Source of the DNA: Excoecaria cochinchinensis
Lineage: Eukaryota; Streptophyta; Magnoliopsida; Malpighiales; Euphorbiaceae
NCBI GenBank assembly: GCA_947683425.1
Contig: CANTUQ010000004.1
Span: 30,748,001 to 30,812,000, forward strand
Length of the DNA stretch: 64,000 nucleotides
Direction: 5' to 3'
Part shown: in pieces, positions 34,343 to 45,080 of the stretch
Position numbering within the stretch: the stretch's first letter is position 1
How the letters are laid out: the number at the start of each line of letters is the position of its first letter
Notes under the pieces: generated by a model
Told to the model about the DNA's origin: nothing
Databases searched by the model: none
The model's input: only the letters and a program-made list of their open reading frames with translations
Program-made: the position numbers and the translations under genes

Positions 34343-34998
34343 CTGAAAAAAATAATGAAAAAAAAACATAATCAGTTATAAAACACATTGTACCCCGACA
34401 GGGACATGTCCCAGCCCCTTGTATAAGGAGGCGAGAAAACTACCGTGGGATAGATTTCAAGTTCCTTCAGGCATGAAAAAAAAACAACGAAATAACAAAA
34501 TCAACATAAAGTCAAATTAAATCAATTAATTAAAAAAACAAAAATTTGGACAACACCCTGGCGAGGGTGCTCCCAACCTCCTGCACAAAAAACAAAAGCA
34601 CAGGCCTCAGGCCCCAACCAGAGCATAAATATTTATCTTCTAATGTTTTAGAGCTAAGCATGCAAAAATCCTATTCTAGGCATATTATAACTAATTGCAA
34701 ATCATATCCAGTTCACTTGAACATCATGCCTTGTCCAAAAGATTCAAATTAAATTAATCTTAATCTAGTCAATAGTGCACTTAATCTAGTCAACAGTGCA
34801 ATCCAATATTCATGCAAAACTGTCTAACAATTATATTAAAACGACTATTAAAGCAATGTATATATACATGAAAATAATAAAAATAATTAAATAAATAACA
34901 AGCAGCATTTAGGCATTATAAAAGTGAACAAATAACACATTATAACTTATTTATTGTTTATAAAAACTAAAAGAAGTAGAAAAAAATTATTTACCAAC
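34343..34998 (-). other. Element A, predicted 5'-UTR intron of ORF3
   Basis: Minus strand: donor GGGCAG/GTTGGTAA with the intron starting at 34998, acceptor TTTCAG/G at 34343, directly before the ORF3 start codon. B has an intron at the same place (47095-47654: CTTCCAG/GTTAGTAA and TTTTAAG/G). Within both lies a conserved segment (CCCAACCTCCTGCA, CCTCAGGCCCCAA). 656 bp long. Confidence 0.65.
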
Positions 34999-35094
34999 CT
35001 GCCCGGTAGATACACGGCAACATGAGGATTACGAAAATGTAAATAAAAATGCAAAAAAGTGAAGAAATAAGAGAGAAAAAGCCCAAAAACTGCA

Positions 35095-35441
35095 AAAACC
35101 GTCGGTTAGGAAGAGAAGAAGAGGAAAAGAAACCGCTACCCCGTTGGTTACAGCCCCTTATATAATTTTTGTAACCAACGGGCTAGCCGTCTCCAGGAGC
35201 AAGCGACAGGCTGCCCGTCTGTCACTCCAGATTCCGGCATTTAATGCGCAATAAATGCTCGTGACAAATGTAATGATGATGTATGCATTCTGCCAGGTGT
35301 CATCGAGGAACGGTCAGGCCATCTGATATGAGGAATGGGCAGGCCGTCCGTGGAGCTTTCCTTCAAATTCCACCATTTTCTTGACCTTTTCGACTTCTTC
35401 ATCATTTCTTGCTTGCTTTTTCCATTTTTTAACTTTTAAGA
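35095..35441. promoter_or_regulatory. Element A, divergent promoter region between ORF3 and antisense gene
   Basis: Minus-strand TATA box TATATAAGGGG lies in the loop of a perfect 13-bp inverted repeat: CCCGTTGGTTACA (35140-35152) and TGTAACCAACGGG (35170-35182). Downstream on the minus strand is a pyrimidine-rich leader (35140-35000) ending at the intron donor. On the other side, on the plus strand, a pyrimidine-rich leader (35365-35440) leads to the antisense ATG at 35442. ACGGGCTAGCCGTC (35178-35191) recurs in B. Confidence 0.7.
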
Positions 35442-36779
35442 ATGACTCCTCCCTCTTTTCAAAGGATGTACCGCATTCTGGACGATACACACACTTGGGA
35501 ACACAGCGCTCTCACCCCACTTTTCGGGCTAAAATTCTTACGCAGGGACAAAATAGACTATAACCTCCTCTCGACTGCAGCACACTTCTGGAACCCCCAC
35601 TTTCACGTCTTCAAATTTACTTATCAGGAACTCTGCCCCTTGCTTGAAGAATTCGCTGTCATCACTAGAGCATGGTATCCTCCCAATGCTTTACCCTACA
35701 TTCCTAGCTGCGGTCTGATTCAAACCCAAGATGTTGCCCTCTCTCTTGGCATAACTCCCTCCGAAACTGCTCGGCTAGTCCCACTGGACTCTACATTTTC
35801 CTTGGAACCGCTGATTGAGGCTTTGGACAGATTCTCAGATGTCCCCACATATCGAGCAAGCATTGTGTTTTTATTCTGCATGATGAGATTCTTGTCTGTA
35901 ACCTCAGAGGATTTGGTTGGTGATCCTCGCCTGTTCAAGGTTTTGGATGGTTTTCATCGCGGACTGAACCCTTTTCCACTCATCTTAGCTGAGACCATTC
36001 TGGGCTTGGACTCCGTCTGCTCTATATCAGCTGCTTTGCCTACTGGGAGCCCTTTATTACTCCAGGTACGTCATTATTTTAAAAGATAGTGCGTCCCTTA
36101 TGGATTTTCACACTAGCTTTTCTTAACGGGAAGTGCGTTCTTTCGAATTTTCACACAACCCTGTGCCTAACCTAACTTTTGCCTGAAGTAAACCCAACTT
36201 ACTCCAACGGCTTTTCCTCTTTTTTTCTTCTTCTTCTTCTCTTTTATTTTTTAGATTTGGCTGCAGGACAAGCTGAACTTGCTATCGGAACCTCCTCCTC
36301 AAGTCATCCCTCAATACTCGCCAAGACATTTTCTCCCACGTCAACGACTATATTCATTTGCCACTCCTGACGACTGCATTGCTAGACTCAGTGAGATAGC
36401 AGATGAGGGCATCGGTTTCACTCATTCTTGGCTTCCCTTACCTCACACAATCATTGACGGACCTTCAGGATGCATTCCCCTATGCGGGCTTCGTCAAGCT
36501 ACTTTTTATGATGCTGCCCAGTGTGCTCGTCAACTCGGGATAACTCAAGATGTGGTGAAAGTCCCCTTTTCCTTACAAGGAGGGAATCTTTCTGCTGCTT
36601 TTATTTTTTGTTACCACGAGTTATGGGGCCACCTGCCGGCGAAGACTGTCATGCCTTCTTTCGGGACTCATTCTGTTATTTCTACCAGTGAGTATAAGAG
36701 GTGGATACTTACTCCAGAGTCTGACAATAGAACATGACAACTCAAGCGTTTGGCTGGCGAGAGTAGTAGTAGGACATAG
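35442..36779 (+). pseudogene. Element A, antisense DUF7745/plant-mobile-domain-like gene
   Basis: Two-exon gene on the strand opposite to gag-pol. Exon 1 35442-36065 (208 codons) ends CTCCAG/GTACGT; intron 36066-36254 ends TTTTTTAG; exon 2 starts IWLQDKLNLL at 36255 in frame and reaches the ancestral stop at 36777-36779. Exon 1 has AAHFWNPHFHVFKFTYQEL-CPLLEEFA and PLILAETILGLDSVC; exon 2 has GCIPLCGLRQATFYDAAQCARQLG. These resemble the DUF7745 family related to plant mobile domains, common in plant transposons. A single TGA at 36735-36737 (CGG/CGA in B) cuts the last 14 codons; otherwise the frame is open. Exact family membership was not tested. Confidence 0.75.
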
Positions 36780-37167
36780 TTTAGCTTAAATCTGTATGTT
36801 TTCCAAGCAATATGTATCTTTTCAAAGCAGAACTGGAAAACGATGAGAATGAAAATAATAATTCTACATTTTTCACAAAATTGTGTACATTTCCATGCAA
36901 TTTCGGCATACATGATCGCTATTTGTCACTAATTCAACTGCGTAAACCATATTAATTCATGAAACCAAATATTAATATCACCAGACTCCTGTTACCAATC
37001 GGCCCTCTCGGGTTTTCTCGATTGGACATTTTCTCTCATGCCTCTAATTTTTGTACAGGATGCTGTTTTTCGATTTTCACCCTATCGAGGTGCCCAATTT
37101 TAGCAAGGCCGCCTTTTTTCGATTTTCGACCCGCGGGGCATTTATTCTCTTCTTTTAATTTTTGGTC
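36780..37167. other. Element A, spacer between the convergent gene ends
   Basis: Non-coding; separates the 3' ends of the antisense gene and pol. Positions 36980-37150 form a block conserved in B (49625-49790) and D (18780-18955), with GGCCCTCTCGGGTTTTC, GCCGCCTTTTTTCGATTTT and CCCGCGGGGCATTTATTCTC. Confidence 0.7.
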
Positions 37168-38283
37168 TTAGCCATGGAACCTTTTCAGCCTGTCAACATT
37201 GACCGGCTCTTTGAACTCATTGCCATCACCGTCTGCCAAAATCGCTGCTCCTTTCGACAATAACTTCTTGAGGATAAAAGGTCCTTCCCATGTCTGTCTG
37301 AACTTTCCTCGGATGTCTGGCACACCTGGTCTCATTTATTTGAATACCAAATCTCCCTCCTTTAGTGGGTGCTTCCTGGCCTTCTTCGCGAACGTCCTGG
37401 CAAGTCTTTTCTGGTAGACCTGGTTATGGTAATAAGCTCTTAGTCTACCTTCATCCAGCATGTTCAAATGCAACAACCGATGTTGTATCCACTCAGCTTC
37501 TGGGATTTGGGCTTCCATAACTACCCTTAACGACTTGAGCTCTATTTCAACTGGTAGGATCGCTTTTGTCCCATACACTAAGGAATACGGCGTAGCTCCC
37601 GTAGATGTTCTAGCTACCGTCCTATAACCCCAAAGCGCGAAAGGAAATTTCTCCGCCCAATCTTTATAACTCTGCACCATCTTAGCCAGAATCTTTTTGA
37701 CATTCTTGTTAGCGACTTCGACTGCACCATTAGCCTGAGGGCGATATGGAGATGACTTGTGATTCTCGATACCGTACTTCTGAAGCAACTTCTTCGTTTC
37801 TCCCATGAACTGGACCCCGTTATTGGACACCACGTGATGCGGAAGGCCATATCTGCAAATCAAGTTTCTCTCAATGAATTTTGCCATATCCCGTGCATCC
37901 ACCTTTCTGAAGGACTCTGCTTCTACCCACTTGGTGAAGTAATCAATTATGACTATAATGTACCTGTGTCCGTTGGAGGCTGTAGGTCGAATCTCCCCAA
38001 TAATATCAATCCCCCAAGCCGCAAATGGCCACGGCGATGTTAAACTGTGTAATTCTGACACAGGCAGGTGTCTCAAATCTGCGTACTGTTGGCACAGCTG
38101 ACAGTTCTTCACATACTTCGAGCAATCATTGTCCATAGTGAGCCAGTAAAATCCCTACCTCATGATTTTCTTGGCTAACATCAAGCCATTCATATGGGCT
38201 CCACAGACACCGGCATGGGTTTCTTCCATTACCATCTTGGCCTCTTTTTCGTCCAGACATCTTAATTGTATCCCATCAGCCTG
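37168..38283 (-). pseudogene. Element A, Tat integrase
   Basis: Minus strand. The zinc region ends NDCSKYVKNCQLCQQYADLR; the catalytic core has WPFAAWGIDIIGEI (first Asp), HHVVSNNGVQFMGE, where the second catalytic Asp is Asn (ISDNGVQF in B), and YRPQANGAVEVANK (Glu). After a stop at 37336-37338 the C-terminus reads MRPG...KFRQTWEGPFILKKLL, FKEPVNVDRLKRFHG, ending TAA at 37168-37170. B has the same end. The stop and the lost Asp make it inactive. It follows the second RNase H in the usual Tat order. Confidence 0.88.
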
Positions 38284-40260
38284 TCACTTGTACAACATTC
38301 CGTTTATGGATATGAACTGAGTAGACAACCTGCAAATCAATCTCTGGTCTTTCTCTGTAGCTTCCTCTGGAAAGGCCGCATTTTCTAGATAGTTCATGAT
38401 ATCGTAATACCACGGCTTCCCATCTGCCACATCTATTTCTGTTACTAGCTGTGCCTCAAAACTAGGTCTATCCGACCTAGAAATCAAAATCGGCCTCATG
38501 ATTACCCCTTCTGAATTGTCCCATATTAATACCAAAGTAGCGAGCGCGTTAGCCAGCTGGTTTTCGTCCCTCGGGATGAAATGAAATGCGCACATTTCAA
38601 ATTGATCTCCCAGAATCTTCAAGTGCTTGACATAAGGCATCAGTCTTTCTTCTTTAACAGCCCATTCACCTTGAATTTGATTAATTACCAAGGTAGAGTC
38701 CCCGAACACCTCAACGTTTTTTGCCCCCAAGGCTAACAGTGCTTCCAATCCAAACACGCATGCTTCATATTCAGCCTCATTATTGGTAGCCTTGAACCTC
38801 AGTTTCTTGGCCAGGGGGAGTTTCTCATTTTTCGGGGTTGTCAGAATAATTCCTACTCCTGCCCCCTTGTTGTTCACGGTCCCATCAAAATGCAACTGCC
38901 ATCCCTGAACCGCAATCGCCCCGACATCCTCATCTGGGAAGTTAAACTCACATGAGTCTCCTTGAATCAGGTGCTCTGCAAGAAATTCAGCCACTGCATG
39001 CCCCTTGATGGTTTTCTGAGTGATATACTCCACATTAAATTCTTGTAACAATAACAACCATCTTCCCATTTTCCCGAGCAATGACGGCGCTTCCTGCAAA
39101 TACCTTAGGGGATTCTGCTTTGCCACCGCTTGAACCTTATAGGAATGGAAGTAATGCCTCAACTTCTTAGATGCCCAAATGACAGCGAGACAGATCTTTT
39201 CTACTTCTGCATATTTGACCTCATAGGCGAGGAAATTTTTGCTGAGATAATAAATTGCAAACTCCACTCCGAACTCATCCTCCTGAGCCATCATGGCACC
39301 TACAGAGCTATCTTCTACGGCTAAATATAGAATCAAAGGCTTGTTTGATTGCAGCGGCCTTAGCACGGGTGGATTCAACAGGTATTTCCTGATGGTATCA
39401 AAGGCCTTTTGACAATCTTCATTCCATATCACAGGCTGATTCTTCTTAAGGAGCTTGAAGATCGGCTCACAAATCGAAGTTAACTTGGCAATGAATCTAC
39501 TAACATACTGTAATTTGCCCAAGAAACTCCTTACGTCTTTCTCCTTCTGAGGCACTGGCATTTCTCTGATGGCTTTCACTTTGTCCGGGTCAATCTGAAT
39601 CCCTCTTTGGCTGACTACATGTCCCAACAGCTTTCCTGATGTAACACCAAAGATACCCTTCTTAGGATTTAACTGCAGATTGTACTTGTTTATCCTCTGG
39701 AAGAACTTTTCCAGGGCTTCAAAATGACCTTCTCTAGTGGCCGACTTGATCATCATGTCATCCACGTATACCTCCACTTTTTTATGGATCAAGTCATTTA
39801 AGATTTTTATTGCCATCCTCTGATAGGTAGCCCCTGCATTCTTCAAACCAAAAGGCATAACCCTGTAAGCATATGTCCCCCACTCTGTGATGAAAGCCGT
39901 TTTGATCCTATCAATTATCTTGTTGAGGATCTAATTGTAACTAGCATAATTGTCCCCAAAGCTATACATCGCGCAATTGGCGGCACTGTCTATTAGCGCA
40001 TTAATATGAGGTAGCGGGAAGTCATCCTTAGGGCGAGCTTTGTTCAAATCCCGGTAGTCCACGCATACTCTCACCTTTCCATTCTTCTTGGCCACAGGGA
40101 CAACATTGGCTAACCATGTGGGATACTGCACCTCAATCAGAAACTTGGCTTTGATTTGCTGCCGGATCTCTTCCTTCACCTTATCTGTCCATTCTGGTCT
40201 GAGCCTTCTTAGATTTTATTTCACAGGTTTATGATCTGGATATGTCAAAATGGCATGTTC
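38284..40260 (-). pseudogene. Element A, Tat reverse transcriptase and two RNase H domains
   Basis: RT begins about 40200 (KFLIEVQYPTWLANVVPVAKKNGKVRVCVDYRDLN split over 40179-40060), is interrupted by a stop at 39931-39933 (SYN-stop-ILNKI), then an open frame of 524 codons runs 39858-38284: MPFGLKNAGATYQRM, the catalytic EVYVDDMMIKS, FLGKLQYVSRFI, then the first RNase H (LILYLAVEDSSVGAMMAQ, AVIWASKKLRHYFHSYKV) and the second, archaeal-type RNase H (LQLHFDGTVNNKGAGVGIIL, NNEAEYEACVFGLEALL, VFGDSTLVINQIQGEW, DENQLANALATL). Two RNase H domains mark the Tat clade. The frame ends at TGA 38284-38286, the same position as in B. Confidence 0.92.
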
Positions 40261-42082
40261 TACGATGTTTCGATCGATCCTGGCATGTCTTCGTAGGTCC
40301 AGGCAAAGACCTTTTCATATTTTTTTAACATTCTCTCAAATTTTTCTCTTTCCTCAGGAGTCACATTTGATGCTATCAAAATTTCTTTCGAGTTTTCCGA
40401 GGTTCCAGGATTAAATGGATTTGCATCAGAAGAATCACTATCAAATATAGATGGAATATGATCATGATTATGCATGTCAAAATTATCAGAAACATCACAC
40501 AAATAAGTAAAATCATTCATTTCATTAATAAAATTAAAACTGTCATTTACATCATCAAAAAGTTCGAGAATGAAAAGACAATCTAAACCAGCTTCCTCCT
40601 CTTCCCTCGCCGGATCTGCCTTTGCCGACGGTCCTGCATCAGCCGGGTTAAACGGAGGCTCTTCGTCCACACCTTGAACTATTTCTTCTATCTTCGCTTT
40701 TCCCTTGAAGTGAGCGGCTACCATGGCCTCAGTCATAACCTCCTCGGGCTCTTCTCTGTCCCATAAAGCTTTGTTGGTCAAGACCTCCTCGTCCCAAAAG
40801 TCCTCAGCTGACTTGATCATCCCAACATCCCAATCATAGATGTCATTGAATACTTCAAAACCTGGCACAATCTTTCCGTTGACCCATTGAGGTTCGGCTT
40901 CTCCAGTGTACGCACAGACTGCTGCCGCAGGCACAAAACTTTCCCAAATGTGAGGAACCTTCTTCGTTGGCTTCGCCCCTCTCTTTATTTCACCTTCATA
41001 TCCTAGCCCTCTTCTATCTTTCTGACCCTTAGTAGCAATGACTCCTGGCAATCCTTGGGAATTCCTGCCTAACCTAGCACCTGGAAGGAAGGACATTTTC
41101 TTCATTATGGCTAACACCTGAGGGCTACCATCTATCGACTCTTCCTCATTGATCACAGCTACATGGAACCCGTTAAAAGGCTATCTTGCTATCTCAAGTA
41201 TAGACACCTGATTCTCCGTCGTAGCCTTGATGGTCACCACTTGCCCTTCCTGTGGTATCTTGACCATTTGGTGAAGTGTAGAAGGAACACCTCCCAGTTT
41301 ATGAAACCACCGCCTTCCCAACAAAACTAAAAAATTGGCGGGGATAGGCAAAACAACAAACTCCACCTCAGTTTCTATTGGCCCCGTTCTGACCATCGCT
41401 TTGAAAGTTCCCAAAGCATGCGTGTGAGAATTGTCATATGCTGTGATGGTAAATTCAGACTTAGTTAACATATCTTCCGTTACGCCGAAAGCTGCCATTG
41501 CCACCTGCGGGCATACATTGATTGATGAGCCATCATCCACCATCATGCAAGATGTGTGCTTCTGATTGACCTGAGCCCGAATATACAAAGGGCAATTGTG
41601 GTTGCGACTCTCTACTGGCAAATTCGCGCTTGTAAACACCACATCCTCTCCGGCCCCTCCTTTTACTACCTCCAGCAGCTCGGTGGGCGAAATTGTTGTA
41701 GCCACAGTCGTCTGACATAAGGCCTCTACCAATCTCTGCCTATGGGATGGGGACTGCCTCAAAAGATCCCAAATAGAAATTTGTCATCTGAACCCCACAG
41801 GTCCGAAAACTCAACGCCCTTTTCATCATCACTTCCACTCTCACTAGTGGACCAGCAATCAATTGCCGCAGCAGGCATCACTTTTTCACTCCCCTGATAG
41901 AGGTTTGTGATAATAGTGTTTGCATTGCTTCCATATAACTCTTTCAGAACAAACCCTTCCGGCAGGCTAGACCCTATCATGAACGCAGAAGGGGGTACCT
42001 TGTTATACCCGGCTTTCTTCTGGCCTTCCCTCTTCTCAGGGTCTGTAATTTGCTTTGAATCGATTAAATCCTGAATGGCATG
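40261..42082 (-). pseudogene. Element A, Gag end, protease, G-patch-like segment and linker
   Basis: Gag C-terminus (42082-41800: IQDLIDSK, KAGYNKVPPSAFMIGSSLP-like), then a deletion with frame change near 41775 against B (SDDKF joined to ISIWDLL). The protease (41762-41181) has CMMVDDGSSINVC and LVLLGRRWFHKLGGVPSTLH. Next (about 41115-40995) KKMSFLPGARLGRNSQGL...KGQKDRRGLGYEG is G-patch-like. The acidic linker (40990-40260) ends YEKVFAWTYEDMPG. Stops lie at 41181 and 40260. Gag continues at 63335 because element B interrupts it after GCATG. Confidence 0.85.
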
Positions 42083-44073
42083 TGTGATACGTGCCGAACC
42101 TCGTGTCCTCCCGAGGGCCCGCTTTAGGGCGATCAGGAGAGGTTCATAAAACTTGTAAGGTATTTACAAGTGTGTCTATTTTAGGCAACAATGAGGTTTC
42201 TTAGAGTCTCCACCCAATAGAACATTGGGGAGGGTCGTCTAGCCTCAGCGAGCCTAAGACGGCGCATACATATCCATCTTGGGCTAGCCAGAGAGATCTT
42301 AGAGGCCTCTGCCTCTACCCCCTGGAGCCTAGGATTGTAAGTTTTAGTCTTTTGGTGAGACTCAAGAGGTGTCTTGAAAGTCCTAGACCTCTCACCTCAT
42401 TGAGCCCCAAACACCAGAGTGAGTTTGGGACTTCTCATTTATTTGTACCTTGATCAATATTATAATTAAGTTTTGAATTTATTGTTTCATCAACTTTCCA
42501 CATGATGCATTTAATTAAGGCGCAATCATTCACGTTAAAAGCAATAAATAAAGCATTATTAAAATAAACATCCTAAAAATAAATTACAATAAAACTAGGG
42601 GCGGAATACAACCCCCATTATAAAAATAATATATAAATCATACAGAAAATGGGATATTCATTGGAGTGAGGACATTGGTCCTACCATGCATATTTATTAC
42701 AAATTGATTTTAAGAAACGTCAATTTTGTTGGTTAGAAACAGGACATTGGTCCACAACTTTCGAGAAAATCCCAAATTAATTACTATAAAATATTTGGCC
42801 CTTTTCACTTTAACGACATTAAAATAATCTTAATAATAACATGATAAAAAGCAAGGGTGAAGAAAGAACCCGTATGGAGATCCTCAGATTGGCTCGACCA
42901 TCATCATTTACAACTCCAATTCCAAATGGTCAAAAAATAACTCATAGGAATAAACATGTCAGTGTCAAAATTGATGAATAAAGTAAAGAAAGGAAAATAA
43001 TAGGAAGCTTTAAAAGAAATGAGTTACAAGATAAAAAAGGTAAAAAATGCAAACAATTAATGTAAATTAATTAAATCACACAAGTATTAATCCAGAATGT
43101 TTACCCTCGGATTTTACCTTTTCGGGTGAATATCGAATGGTTTAAGTCCCCGCACGCTCCACAAGGATCAAATAAATTAGATCAATGTAAGAAAATTTGT
43201 ATTTCTCCTTCTTGAAAATTTTAATAGCGATCGAATGTTTGAATTAGCTGTATTGATGGAAACGAATGAATTTCGTTACCTCAAATTAGCTTAATTCGTA
43301 AGAAGAATTTGAGTAAATCAATTAATTGGAATAATTTTTATCAAATAAAATCCTAAAAATAAACAGAGATTTTATAGATTTTTTGGTAGATTGCTCACAA
43401 AAAACCTTTTCTAAAAAATTCCAATCTCTCAAAAAGTGGTTAATTTTCTCCACCAAAAATTTGTCAAATTTTCTAACCCCTAAAAATGAATTCTTCCTCC
43501 CAATTTATAGAATTTTTGGAGATAAAATAAGATAAGCATTAGTTTTAAAGTTTGAATTCTAAAAGGAGTTTTAAAATTCAATTTTTAACCAAAATCTATC
43601 CCCATTTCAAAGATTAGAGATGAAATTTTATCAAATCCGGCGTTATCTGATTAGATCCACTACCGACGGGCATCCCTGCAACTACCGACGGGCGTCCATA
43701 CTAAGGGTACACGTGGAAATCAAGCTACAGACGGGCCGTAACGCCGGACTAGGGACGGGCGTCCCTACTCAGACACGTGTCCGTCCCTAGCTATAGACGG
43801 GCCATCCCTACTATGCATAGAGACGGGGATCACCCCAAATAGAGACGGGCATCCCTACTTCAGACGGTCATCCCGTCTGTGGAGCAAAACTTCCAAATTT
43901 CAAGCAAAATTTGCCAAACTCTTTCAAAACCTCACGCTATAGCGAAAAAGATTTTAATCCTTATGAAACCGAAAAAAGAAAACCTCCGAATTCCATCCAT
44001 TTATCCGAAAACCAACATGGATCTCTTCATCGGGTAACTCTGACCTGGACTACCTCAAGACCCGGTGTCTACA
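42083..44073 (-). mobile_element. Element B, 3' LTR, 1991 bp
   Basis: Plus-strand start TGTGATACGTGCCGAACC, end CCGGTGTCTACA, then GTTGCCCCCAATTTTGGGG (reversed polypurine tract). Preceded by target duplication GCATG (42078-42082), repeated after the other LTR at 63335-63339. Nearly identical to 61296-63334 over its length. Minus-strand TATA (CTATAAATTGGG) lies near 43505, and the zone at 43670-43890 holds about eight GACGGGC-type elements, several palindromic. Confidence 0.96.
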
Positions 44074-45080
44074 GTTGCCCCCAATTTTGGGGAAACTAGT
44101 GCACTAGTGTCTAGATGAGCCAAAATTCAGAGGAGAAAGGAAAGAGATGCATACCTGAGGCAGTCCCTACCTTTTAGTCGTGGAAGTGACGACGCGTGGA
44201 GTCTGCTCCAGACTTACAAAACGCGAGGATTGCTCTCCTGAGCTGCACCGAGTTTTCTCCAACTTACAAAGTGCGGATGGTGATGCGCCGAGTCTGCTCC
44301 AGACTTACAAAACGCGAGGATTGCTCTCCCGAGCTGCACCGAGTTTGCTCCAACTTACAAAGTGCGGATGGTGATGCGCCGAGTCTATTCCGAACTTACA
44401 AAACGCGAGGATTGCTCTCCTGAGCTGCACCGAGTTTGCTCCAACTTACAAATTGCGGATGGTGATGTGCCGAGTCCGTTCCGAACTTACAAAACGCGAG
44501 GATTGCTGCACCGAGTTTGCTCCAACTTACAAAGTGCGGATCTATCGCGTGTACCCCGCTGTCCTTGTCTCAGCATGCACGGTGTCTGATTTATATCGCT
44601 AGTCCTACTTTAAGTTCGCGAATTTTCCTTGCTAACCTCCATTCAATCGGCAAGGTATGATTCTGATCTGTTGATTCTCATCTAATATTGAATGCGATCT
44701 TGAAAAACATAATGTTTGATCTGTTTATCCTTCTTTCTGACTGCTGGTCATTTTTGAATTGGTGTGAAACCATGTTCCTGTATTGTAAGAGACTCTTGTT
44801 AATTCTCGCGCAAATTAACTTGATTGGTAGATTTACGAACATTTTTATGTTGCCCTTTATTATTTATCATCCTGTTTACTATATGATCAATTGTCTTTTT
44901 CCTTCTTTTCTCTCTTTTTTTACCTTTTTAAGAAATTTAAATCATGAAGAAATAACATGTGAATTTAACAGGTTAAACCATAAATGTTTTTCCACTAAAA
45001 AGTTGAATTTTGAACAATATACAGATGTGATTACAAAAAAAAGTATAAATACAAAGCTAGAAGAACTCCCTGAACAATCT
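44074..45080 (-). repeat. Element B, 3' region with 91-bp tandem array
   Basis: After the polypurine tract. The array (about 44190-44545) has GCGAGGATTGCTCTCC at 44223, 44314 and 44405 and a shortened copy at 44496, an exact 91-bp period; within each unit the two halves (GTCTGCTCCAGACTTACAAA and GTTTGCTCCAACTTACAAAG) are themselves related. From 44546 to 45080 there is A/T-rich non-repetitive sequence without genes, similar in part to 29170-29591 of A. Confidence 0.88.

Noticed and set aside
44180..44589. Three overlapping frames with repeated ALLSCTEFS-like units
   Set aside because: Direct product of the 91-bp tandem array, open in several frames because 91 is not a multiple of three and stops are rare in the unit.
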